From Tubulanus polymorphus (Eukaryota > Nemertea > Palaeonemertea > Tubulaniformes > Tubulanidae), in assembly GCF_964204645.1 (NCBI RefSeq), contig NC_134028.1, positions 2,294,001 to 2,358,000 on the forward strand: a DNA stretch of 64,000 nt. The letters are read 5' to 3'. Within the stretch, counting starts at the first letter, position 1. Each line of letters begins with the position of its first letter. The notes under the pieces were generated by a model. It was not told the origin of the DNA. It ran no database searches and was given only the letters and a program-made list of their open reading frames with translations. Shown piece by piece: positions 29,361-39,140 of the stretch. Both the position numbers and the translations under genes were made by a program.

Positions 29361-29937
29361 ATAAATATATAATCTATTTACATGTATAATGGTGATTAAT
29401 CTTGTACATGTATAGAGAATATTTTGTATAAAATATCATTTAGACAATAATCATAAAACATGCTTGGAAAGTTTTATAAAATTCTTGTTCAATAATAATA
29501 TAATATCATTAAGTATAAACCAAGTCCTCATATGATAAAATGAGGTGCTATATAAATCGGGAAATATAAATATATAATTCATTTACATGTATAATGGTGA
29601 TTAATCTTGTACATGTATAGAGAATATTTTATAAAATATCACTTAGACAATAATCATAAAACATGCTTGGTAAGTTTTATAAAAATTCTTGCTCAATAAT
29701 AATATAATATCGCTTAGTATAAACCAAGTCCTCATACGATAAAATGAGGTACTATATAAATCGGGAAATATAATTCCCATATAAATTTTGTGCCACAATT
29801 ATTGTTTATTGGTCCCAAGTGACGAGAATGTCATGGAATAATTTCTCGTTTAATACACAATACAATATTACTAAATATAAACCAAGTCCTCATATGACAA
29901 AATGAGGTACTATATAAATCATGAAATATAATTCCCT
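29361..29937. repeat. 205-bp tandem duplication plus partial third copy
   Basis: Copies begin at 29361 and 29566 (ATAAATATATAAT, TTACATGTATAATGGTGATT, ACCAAGTCCTCATA, GCTATATAAATCGGGAAATA). A third partial copy at about 29855-29937 repeats AACCAAGTCCTCATATG and TGAGGTACTATATAAATC. The block lies just beyond the stop codon of the methyltransferase gene and may be in its 3' UTR. Confidence 0.85.
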
Positions 29938-30009
29938 TATTTTTGTGCTTCAAAAAATTGGTCCCAAATGACGAGAATGTCGTTGAATAGTTATCAACTT
30001 CTATAAGAA

Positions 30010-31824
30010 TCACAGTTCATCTTTAGAGTGTGGCATTTGAGCGTGAATGACTAGAAATTCAACATCCCAGAAGCATCTTCCTTTTTCATCCTTGACACAA
30101 TTTTGCTCAAAAATATCGAACACATCATCCATGAAGCTGGGCAACTGAGATTTAGGAATGGGCTGTACATGAGGCAGTATCGTTTGAATCATTCCTAAAA
30201 AATATAATGTGAATCATTTTTTCAGATAGTTTTGACAATCGCCATATAGTTATGTAGTTTTGGAGAATATATCGCTACCTTTTCCATATTCACGATCGGG
30301 GAAGACAAAATCTAAATTACGGACTTCGCAGTATTGAACCAAAAATCCACACGTTCGGAGAATTTGACGATAACCACCGGCAGGGTTTGGTTTACGCCAA
30401 GCGTTGTGCTTCTCCCAACCAGGCCGATGTCTCCAACTTGGAACAAAACCCTGTAAGAGTTATAAAAATACAAAGAATGTTTTAAGGTCTTTACAACTTA
30501 CAGTACGAAAAATAATTACTTAATCTCATCGCTGCACCTTTAAGTACGGCGCCCACTTTTCACTCTTCGTTATAACTTCAGTCACTTTGAGAAAGGCAGC
30601 CGGCGGTTTCAGACTTATAACAAAAAGTAGCTCACCTCGCGGTGCCAATAACGTTTTTACCAATTCTAAAACCTGATATTGGTCTGGAACCCAATGAAGA
30701 ACGAGGAACGATGTGATCAAATCAAATCGATGCTGCCATTCAGATTTGAATGAACTCGGATCTGTGATATCAGCCACCGAGTAATCAATACCGGGTCTAG
30801 AATTCTTTCTGCGAGCAACTTTCACCATTTCGTCATACTAACAAATAGAACAAAATACGAAACATTACAATTCATGAGCCAGTTACTCAAAAGGTTGGTA
30901 AGAAATAACCAGCGGATAAATACCATAGTAGAAATGAACTTTTAATTGTCACTATGTCAACTATCCACTGGTCACAAGTCAAACCAACTTTCAAGCAACT
31001 GGCTCCAGGACTGTAGACTACTGTCTGTCACACCTACTCTCCGTGCGACGTTTTGGTCCGTAATTTCGTTAATAATCGGTTTATCTACCTTTATTATGCA
31101 TCAATTTGTTCAGTGAGGAATTTGCATTCAGAAATAAACAACAATTTTCACTTAAGTTGTTTTTGTTTTCATTTATGAGCGATAGTTTACTCAGCATACG
31201 CTCGCGTAATGCTGAAAAATCCGCTCCGCGGACGCTCGGAAACGTTACAGTGACGTCATCACCTGCTCATTAGCATATCAAAATACAGTAGGTGGCGCCA
31301 CGTGACGGGCCATAAAAGCCGTTTTTCAGCATTACGCGAGCGTATGCTAAGTAAACTATCGCTGATAGAAGAAAACACAAACAAATTTCTGCCAGTTCAT
31401 GATTTATTTCTGAATGCAAATTCCTTACTGAACAAATTGATGCATAATATTTACAGATCAACCGATTATTAACGAAATTACGGACCAAAACGTCGCACGA
31501 AGAGCATGTGTGACAGACAGTAGCTGCACGGGCTAGGATCCTGAAGATGGTCTCCGGCGGGACTAGTCTAATAGAAGATTCTACCAAGTTTTATGACATG
31601 ATTTTAAGATGATATTCCTCACCTTATCTACAGCGATCAGCTTTTCTATACCATTTTCAAATTCGTCGAATAAAATATTAGTTACTTCTCCAGTGCCACA
31701 TCCTACATCCAGGATATTTCTGTAAGTCTTACTTCTATCAAAACGAGTAGCGGCCAATATTTCTGATGCCCATTTTTGCTGTGCCAAACAGTAGAGCGAG
31801 TACAATTCACCATCAGGATTCATT
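30010..31824 (-). CDS. Juvenile hormone acid methyltransferase-like SAM enzyme, 4 coding exons
   Basis: Coding exons: 31823-31623 (acceptor just before the ATG, so the 5' UTR is split), 30837-30538, 30450-30279, 30194-30010. Phases agree and the product is 285 aa, the usual length for the JHAMT family. Motif I of class I methyltransferases is ILDVGCGTGEV (res 37-47). IAVDK is the acidic strand-2 end that holds the SAM ribose. DLITSFLVLHWVPD and LLAPRGELLFVIS match the post-motif strands of JHAMT-type enzymes, as does the conserved Trp in EKWAPYL. The C-terminal part (GFVPSWRHRP, FLVQYCEVR, HVQPIPKSQLPSFMDD) matches the substrate lid region in layout. In insects the enzyme methylates farnesoic or JH acid; in other animals the substrate is unknown. 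Cytosolic: no signal peptide or membrane segment. Confidence 0.87.
31019..31522. mobile_element. Foldback element, 201-bp inverted arms
   Basis: The left arm 31019-31219 and right arm 31322-31522 are equal in length and complementary over most of their extent. Matching words are CTGTCTGTCACAC, GTGCGACGTTTTGGTCCGTA, TTTCGTTAATAATCGGTT, CAGAAATAAA, GAGCGATAGTTTAC and GCATACGCTCGCGTAATGCT. The 102-bp spacer contains TGACGTCA and AGTAGGTGGCGCCACGTG. No transposase ORF, so it is a non-autonomous element. It lies in the first coding intron of the methyltransferase gene. Confidence 0.85.
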
Positions 31825-33702
31825 CTGAATAAAAAGAAATCGTACTTTAAGTTAATGTTTAGGGGGTGTGGCTTATCTGAATATATTAATCATTCCCTAG
31901 CCCTAGGACCGTGTATTCTGGTATTCACAGACCACGTCCACTGGGGCCTGATGGAAAAAGTATTTTACCCCGGTATCCTAGCTAGGTCCTATTTCAAAAA
32001 ATAAGTCTGTGATATTCAAACTAAATCGCCTTAATTAAAATTATGCCTAGGCCTACTTACTTTACTAGCTTGCTTTAGTAAGTAGAGTCACTATCTATTA
32101 AATTATGACTTTTACACGGGAAACCCAGCAGGGTGCAATTCAATTCAATTTCAATTATGACTCAGGTCAATTTTGGGATAATATACATGAAATGCTGAAT
32201 CAATCCACTTTACAATGCAGTAGGATTGCTAATGGTCCCTGAATACCCTAAAAGTGTCGTATTTTCTGGGGGTTTCTGGGGCCCTAAAATTCAGCTCAAC
32301 GACCTTCGCTCGATGTAGTCGATACCAATTCTATTCAATTAAATTAAGCTTTATTGCCAATAGTGTACATAACTCGTCCTTGTAAAACCAAGTACATTGA
32401 TGAAAAAATCATTCTTAGTAAGAGAAAAAAATAATTCATAAAGCGAAAAAACCACAATAACAAGCCTTTACACACACTTGCTAAAATTCTCCCAAACAAG
32501 GGCAAGGCCAAGGTCGTGGCAGTGTTTGAACGCATCGCTGGTCGCACGTGCCGCCGTGGCTTTTGTACCCCTGCCGTTTAAAAATAATGAAAGAGTAGAA
32601 TCAACCCGTACGATTGTCTGCTACTCCATTGTGGTGACTTGCCGCCTAAATGTCGGTACTGGTTCACGCGAGCTCTTTAGTATAGGCAGTATACGGAGCT
32701 CCGCGAACCGGCCATTCTCAGGACTGGGTGAAGTCAGTGGCCGTGTCATCAGCACTCACGACTGTTGCTACACTTTACATAGCCTGGTGACGTTCTCACA
32801 CACAGTACACACTCGCAGTGCGCGGGGCGGTTGAGCCCGGACCGGTTGGCGTTGTACTAGGTTTATAGACTGGATGGACTGTGTGTCGTGTCGGATGCAC
32901 TTTCCTTCATGGAGAGTGGGAGACTCAACTGGGAATGGATGGGATGTTTTTTGGAAAAAGAATGCCGATATCGCCATGAAAGACTCAGTCTCATTTTCTT
33001 CAAGACAAATCCACACACACAGTCCTCGCCAGACATTATTCTTACCTGGTGTCAAGTAATATAGTCTGAATACCAGTTGTTAGGTTCCCCCTTCCTTCCT
33101 ACAACTGGCTGTGAAGGCAATGATGGCCTGATACTAACTAGATTACTAGTGCTGCAGGTTGAATACAGGACCAACTGTATAGGAACCAGAACTAAACGCC
33201 TAATCCACGACAAAACCCAAAAATATTTTGAAAATGAACTGTTTTTTGTGTAATTTCCAAGCGAGGCCAAGGGCCTGAAACTTTCATGATGGTAGCACAT
33301 GAGCCTCTGGTGCCACTGAATCTCCCCACAGGTTTCATTCGGCATTAGATTCATCGCACCTGACGTTAGTAACTCACTGGTTACTTCTGTCAGCACTAAC
33401 AAAATAAATGTTCCATAAATCGATTTTTAACTTAAATAAAAAGAACTTCAAAATTGTTTCGAAAAGTTTGATTAGCGACTTCTTAGAATTTTGAAATCTT
33501 TGGAAATGATTTTTGTCCCCAATTTGAAAAAATTAAAAAACTGATTGATTCTGTCGAAATATCCCTACATTTAATCAGTTGCTCAAAGAAGGTAGAGTTT
33601 TAAAACCATTGTGGAGTGGATGATTGCCTTTAGCTCGGTGCAAAAATGTCATTCACTTTTTTTGCCATTCTCTTACAGAATAGTCCGACTGTTTCTGGAC
33701 AG
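31825..33702. other. Region between the methyltransferase and the + strand gene
   Basis: It holds AATTCAATTCAATT near 32137 and, on the minus strand, a retroelement-like 3' end GGCAATAAAGCTTAATTT (near 32340-32360). A GC-rich part at 32500-32880 includes an imperfect hairpin (32661-32675 with 32696-32709) and could contain promoters for the two divergent genes. On the minus strand CACCAG/GTAAGAAT (33049) is a good donor, compatible with a 5' UTR exon of the methyltransferase. The minus ORF at 33052-33402 is not recognised. Confidence 0.4.
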
Positions 33703-33748
33703 ATGGCGCTAGCGTGGTTTGTTTTTATGGCCGTTCAATCGGTATTGG
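33703..33748 (+). CDS. Possible first coding exon of the unidentified + strand gene
   Basis: The ATG opens 15 codons plus one base, MALAWFVFMAVQSVL, followed by GTAATA. The dangling G combines with the two leading bases of the next exon (34611) to give Asp, so the phase fits. The peptide is hydrophobic like a signal sequence. The start context CAGATGGCGCTA is also CTCF-like, so the match could be chance. Confidence 0.25.
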
Positions 33749-34610
33749 GTAATATATGGGTCAACGTATTGCATTAAAGAGAATGATTCAGATGCCGTGA
33801 AACATCTGTGAAAAACTCGAGATGACAATTATGAAAGCTGTAAAAGGATTGTAACGTTGAACGTCAGATTCGTCGGTGACAATGTCCACTGAGAAAGGTA
33901 AAGATTGCTTAGCAGAAATAACGTACATGATAAACACTGTTTGAAGCCTGTTAATTCCATATAATGTGTAGTTTCCTGTTTGTTCTCATTTCTGATAGTT
34001 TGACCTACCGGCCTAGATGTTTTTGTGCTATTTTTTGTATTGATGAGAGATGTTACCGTTTGGTCATAACCAGTATCAATATGTGACAAAATACACTACA
34101 TATATATAGACTACAACAGTACTATTGATTTAACATAATTCTATTGTTACTGCCATTCTGTATGGTGTATTTGCATATGTTCAATGGTCTATTTAACCAA
34201 TTCAATTCAATCTGTTCTAATTTCTAGATATTTTTAACTTATTGTATAAAGCCTAAAGCATTTATTTTGTAAACACTCAGAAAAATGGAACAAATGGCAG
34301 GCGAGACAAATCAAATAAAAACGAATGACCAAATTAAAATAGTAACGCATTCATAATATAATCAGCTCATTCAATCGGAATAAATGAATATTCCATTTTC
34401 TCTAAAATCTTATCTAGAATTCGAGTTTCCCTCTTATCGAAGCTTTAGGTAAAAGATATATTTAGGCAATGACACATCTATGAATAAGTTTACAATACCA
34501 AGTTGTCATGGTTAGGTATAATTTGTCATGATACAGCCAATGTAAATGTACATGTATATATATAATCCATTTTTGAATAAATGTATGATTTCGTTTGATT
34601 TATCTTATAG

Positions 34611-34799
34611 ATAACTATGTGCTGGACCACGAAGGTGTGAATCATGAGTTCAATATCGAGCAGTGCTTGATCCAAGTTAACACTGACAGCATTGATTGCA
34701 AGTCAGAAAAAGCCGATGAAAAGAAAGTTTCCAAGTTCATTTTGTCCCCACCTCCCAGTAGACTGCTTGAAATCATGTGCGCTCCGTTGAAGTCTTTGG
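34611..34799 (+). CDS. Internal exon of an unidentified + strand gene
   Basis: This 189-nt exon is bounded by TTATCTTATAG and G/GTAAGT and is open only in one useful frame. It includes NYVLDHEGVNHEFNIEQC, LIQVNTDSIDCKSEKADEKK and SKFILSPPPSRLLEIMC. Composition is protein-like (charged, low in stop-prone residues). The exon enters with two bases and leaves with one, and the leftover G joins the CC of the next exon to make Ala, supporting the model. The family is not recognised. Confidence 0.5.
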
Positions 34800-35079
34800 G
34801 TAAGTATTCGATTTAGAAATTCGAAAATTGGCTGGGGTTTGAGGATGCCCTTGATGACTTATTCCGTCTTTGATGATGTATTATCTTATCTGATCACGCT
34901 GAGAATTCATTTAAGAATCAAAATCTTTCATTACAGCAAACTCCTTTCTCCTAAATATCTGCTCATAAATGTTACAGTGATTATTTTTTTGCGGTGTTTT
35001 TCGATTTCGCCGATTTTTAACAGCTCGGCAAGATATTTAAAGTTCTAACACTACTGCCGATAAGGCATAATTTATTGTA

Positions 35080-35300
35080 AAAACCATTGATAAAACACTA
35101 TATCAGTGATGAGACGATAATATATAGAAAACCTCAAAATGATAATGAAAAAAAGCTTTGAAGAGTCTGAAAATGTTTCCTTAAGCTATTAGTTTATTCA
35201 TTGTTATGATAATATTCTAATAGTCATTTTTATTCCTGAAGATGACTATTATAGTATATTTGAAACGTTGAATAAACCACAAGCTCTAGGAAAGATTTTT
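35080..35300 (+). mobile_element. Retroelement 3' end, copy A (with copy B at 54965)
   Basis: It shares with 54965-55365 the ordered words AACCATTGAT, CGATGAGACGAT, GTTTATTCATTGTT, ATATTCTAATAGTC, TTCCTGAAGATGACT, GTTGAATAAAC and CACAAGC/TACAAGC. The CTGAAGATGAC...GAAACGTTGAATAAA end is typical of short retroelement 3' termini in marine invertebrates. No ORF. Confidence 0.65.
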
Positions 35301-36894
35301 GGCCTTTATATTATTTTTGCGTATCATTGTGGGGTTTCTACATATTCTAATTTACTGTATATATTTCATTATTCATTATATCGTGCATCTTGAAATGTAT
35401 AAATTTCTTGGTACAACCTTCTCACTAGTATGAGGCCGTGTTAAGAAATTGTATGGTATTTAATATCCATGAAGACATAAGGAAACGCCCTTTTAACGTA
35501 GCCGGAAATGCCGCTACATATGGCACACGTTGTATCGATATTGTCGTTCATTGTAAAAACTTCGATAGACGTTTGACTTTGATTTATTCAGAAATGCATT
35601 TAATCAATTGCATCTCGGAGAGAGATTGACGACACGACGCCGGGGTTCGTTCATTCATTTAAAAACTTTAAAGTTGTTTTATAAATTGAATCGTGACAGC
35701 CTGTCGAGTCAACGAGCGAATACTGCGAAATAATCGATCAATTCCACTAGTCGAAATATCGTTGCTCTTCAATCGGATGAATTGATATGTTTTTGCCGCT
35801 TAGGACCGATGACCTTGACCGCATCGACGTCGTATCGATCAAAACCAACCGCGGAGAATGCTGGACTTTTTTCTATCGAGTCAGCAGAGAGAGAGGAGAG
35901 AGAGAGAGCGGTGGGTAATCAGTTAGATTTGGTTCGTGAAGGCTCGGTGGTTATTGTTCGGTAACACCGCCGCAGTGAAGCTGAATTGTAATGTATTGGC
36001 TTAGTTACCGTTTGATACAGTTTTAATTTCATGGCTCGTTGACGATCGGTTGCGAGCTAGAGCTGACAGTTTTCAGTTTGTTGTCGGTCTCGATGTCAGA
36101 TGAAAAGACATACTGACGATGTTCACTGCGATAAAACGAGCAATTTTCTCCCCTCGTTTCCATCGCCGAAGAAGAAGTATTTTTATCCAGGTGTTATCAG
36201 AATAGAGAAGTTGAACGACGGCGTTTTTTCTTTGTCTGTTCAGTGTTGAGGATCTCACGTGGAAGAAAACCGTATCATCGCGATGATGATTCTCCTCGCA
36301 GGCTAATTGTCTCCGTCAGTCGCGGCAGTCGATGAAATGCGAGCAGTTCTCTTTTTCTCTTGAACTTTTTTTTTAAACGACGATCTGCGGCGTCGTCGTA
36401 AAGGGGGGTAAAATTAATGGGTCTCCTTCATTGACATTTATTAGGGCTACAGCACTAATAACTTATGATAAATCATGTTGACTGAACTCGCATAAAACAC
36501 CACAAACAGACGTACGTATGGCCTTATCATTTTATGTAAGGAGGTATTTTTACCCGTAATGCTGCTGTGTCCAGACTGTCATTTACGGGTGACGTCTGGT
36601 TTATAGCCGACATAGATCTTCAATGATGCCGGAATTACACAGATGATTCACAAACCATCTCGCATTTTATTAGCTACTGTAAACTCAGGATTAGAGAATT
36701 GGGCCTCTTTTCGTTTCCTGCAGATTTATGCGCGCTACCACCGTTGCCAATCGGCTTTTTTTTCAGTCGCCCCGAGCGGAAGAATATTTTATGGTTCTTT
36801 ATATCTCCACACTTCGTGAACCGCGTAACACACCCGTCGATTATGACCAGTGATCATATATCCGGGTAATTCGGATCGAAGAGAGATTTTGTAT

Positions 36895-37110
36895 CAGGGG
36901 TAGATCCAGGGGCGCGCCTCGTGTGAGGAGGCATCAGGCGCTGAAATCTGAAATGCACAATCAAAGCGACTTTGAAAACTTTTTAAATGAAGTAAATCTG
37001 AGTTCTCGGGTAGGGGTTGAAAATGCCTCCTTTCACCGGGAATTTGGGTTGATTCCGATGATGCCCTTTTTTTAAAAAAAACTTAGAATTGGACCCCGTA
37101 TTCGCCCCTG
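36895..37110. mobile_element. 216-bp MITE with CAGGGG/CCCCTG ends
   Basis: It begins CAGGGGTAGATCCAGGGGCG and ends GTATTCGCCCCTG. Terminal CAGGGG inverted repeats are common in hAT-type elements. No clear 8-bp target duplication is visible. Related single ends occur at about 3543, 41105 and 62406. Confidence 0.5.
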
Positions 37111-37994
37111 TCGTATAACGTTATTTTTTTGTGCACTTTAATCATCGGCGATATGAAGTATGACCGGTATCGATTTCTACACCAATCGTCGACAGCCAGT
37201 AACCCGCGTCTGATAATTAGAACACTCAAAAAAGTATGATCGACATGTGTTTAAGTACTCCGAATAAATAAATCAATGTTGAACTTGTTTCTAGACAAAC
37301 AATGCACGGTGGCAATTAGAAAGTGAAACGCTTTCAGCCCAATTTTTTTCATGGAGTTTCACCTGAGTAGGCTTTTCAGACGGTAATTGTGAATTTTTCC
37401 ACGGTGAAACATTTCACAGCTGAAAGACGTCCATACAGTATCCAGTATCCAGTCGTTTAATTTTTTTTGGTTTTTTTTAGATACATCATCAAGTAAGTTG
37501 ATTATCTGAATGTCTAACAGGCAGGAGTAGATCCGAGCTGTATTCGCCGCATCGGGGAAAGCATCATCTCTACGGACGACCCTGGTTTGAATAAAGGTTT
37601 CGTACCGAAAAATTCAGAATTAATCTCAATATTTACAGCTCTCTATAAGAAGATTGCTAGATATCTGATACAGAAATGGAAAAAGATTATTTTTTTTGCA
37701 TCGTCACAAAGCTTCTTAACGCGAATGTGACATGGGAATAGTTTGTGTTTTCTTCGACCGATGAATCGATTCGAGGCGTTCAGTGCTTTCTGAGAATCAT
37801 TCGGAATCTTTTGTCTCTATTTCGCAACGGTTTCAGTTTCGTGATATAGGTTTAGGTCGCGATGTTTTCGATTTCCTGTTATTCATAAAACCATAACGTG
37901 TCAACTAGTGAAATTTCTCGGATAATAATTTTAGCTTTACCTCGCTAACTACAGTTTATCCTTCGGAATCTACGGAAAAATCAAAATCTACGGT

Positions 37995-38218
37995 TAGGCT
38001 AAACAAAAATGATACCTTGTTTCTCCGCAGCGGCCGGGGCATTTTTGTAAAATATGGAATAATTCATAAACAGTTCATTTCTATAGCGGCCGGGTCTGTT
38101 ATGGTAAAATTGATCACGATTTAAAAAAAAGTAATGTATAGGGTAGATAGGCGGCCGGCCAGGTCAACATTTAAGCTCAGCAGAGCGGAGAAACAAGGTA
38201 TCAATTTTTTTTAGCCTT
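37995..38218. mobile_element. 224-bp MITE with 34-bp terminal inverted repeats
   Basis: The left end (37995-38028) contains TAGGCTAAAC and GATACCTTGTTTCTCCGC. The right end (38185-38218) is its reverse complement, GCGGAGAAACAAGGTATC followed by TTTAGCCTTA. Internal GC-rich words include GCGGCCGGGGC and GGCGGCCGGCCAGGTCAAC. An inverted partial copy lies at 61425-61530. Confidence 0.8.
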
Positions 38219-38394
38219 AGATCTTTATTTTAACAGTAGTAATAATGAACATGAAACACTGGAAATAGCTGATGATATATTCAAAGTGGAATCTAGTGCT
38301 TGTTTATGCAATCAGGCTCTAGACAGTGATTATTGACCGCGTGATGCGGATGACTTATATTAGTTTTTGCTGATCAACTCAAAATGGTGCTATT

Positions 38395-38605
38395 CATTTA
38401 CGCCCGTGCCTGTTTGACTCGGGGGCCAAATCTGGCCTGACCAAAAATGTCGGACCAGTCCCGCGCCAACGGGTCTAATTTATCTGTGTGAATGCAAATA
38501 GTGAATCTCCTCACTTGCCAAAGCATCATTTTAATAGCGCTTCTAATTACGGCATGGGCCAAATTAGACTGGAATCTGGGCAATATCGGCTCCCTGTGTG
38601 ATCAT
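38395..38605. mobile_element. GGCCCATG-type repeat, copy
   Basis: It contains GTGCCTGTTTGACTCGGGGG, GGCCAAATCTGGCC, ATGGGCCAAATTAGACTGG and ends near TGTGATCATGG. It shares these words, mostly inverted, with 43951-44212 and in part with 47655-47725 and 51505-51600. Confidence 0.5.
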
Positions 38606-38880
38606 GGTGATATCGTCAGAAATAAACTGTCAAGAAACGTTTGTAACGTAATGGATTCAGATTAAGTAGACTGTTTAAGGTTTATAGAACCGTCGAGGAG
38701 GAGATACACACGACACAGATGATGTTGCATACAGTCCAGGTTTATCCTGCCTTGTTAATCTGTTGATGTGGTTTTAGTTCTTAGAGAACAGGTGCATGTA
38801 CCACATGAACTTTGCCAACTACTATTTGTTGTTATTAGTTACGTGGTTAGCGCTGCAAAGATCTTACGAGAAAATAACTT

Positions 38881-39140
38881 GAAAGTTTATTGACGCCTTG
38901 AAAAATAAGGCATATGTTTCGCTTAATATAGAATATATATTTTAGTAAAGTTATTTTGGATTTAATGTATCAATAATTGAATTGAATTGACCGACAACCG
39001 ACGTAGTGCATGTACATCCTCTCAAAAAATGATTATTTAAATTGTTCAAAAATAAAACAGGAGATAATGAAATGATTTAATCGTAAAATAAACGCCAAAA
39101 TTCAGAATTGTAATTGTTATTTTTAAACGCCGATATTGAT
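38881..39140 (+). repeat. Dispersed repeat pair, copy A
   Basis: It begins GAAAGTTTATTGACGCCT and shares with 63195-63355 the ending words CCAAAATTCA, TGTAATTGTTATTTT, CCGATATTGATGACGT. Both copies are in the same orientation with different middles. Confidence 0.7.

Noticed and set aside
31270-31587. 105-codon ORF in the methyltransferase intron
   Set aside because: It runs through the right arm of the foldback element and has no protein-like features.
32478-33059. Overlapping + and - ORFs in a GC-rich patch
   Set aside because: GC-rich DNA lacks stops by chance; the frames on opposite strands are mirror effects and no domain is visible.
33052-33402. 116-codon minus-strand ORF
   Set aside because: Not recognised, low-complexity end, no splice partner; could be 5' UTR or an old repeat, so not called as a gene.
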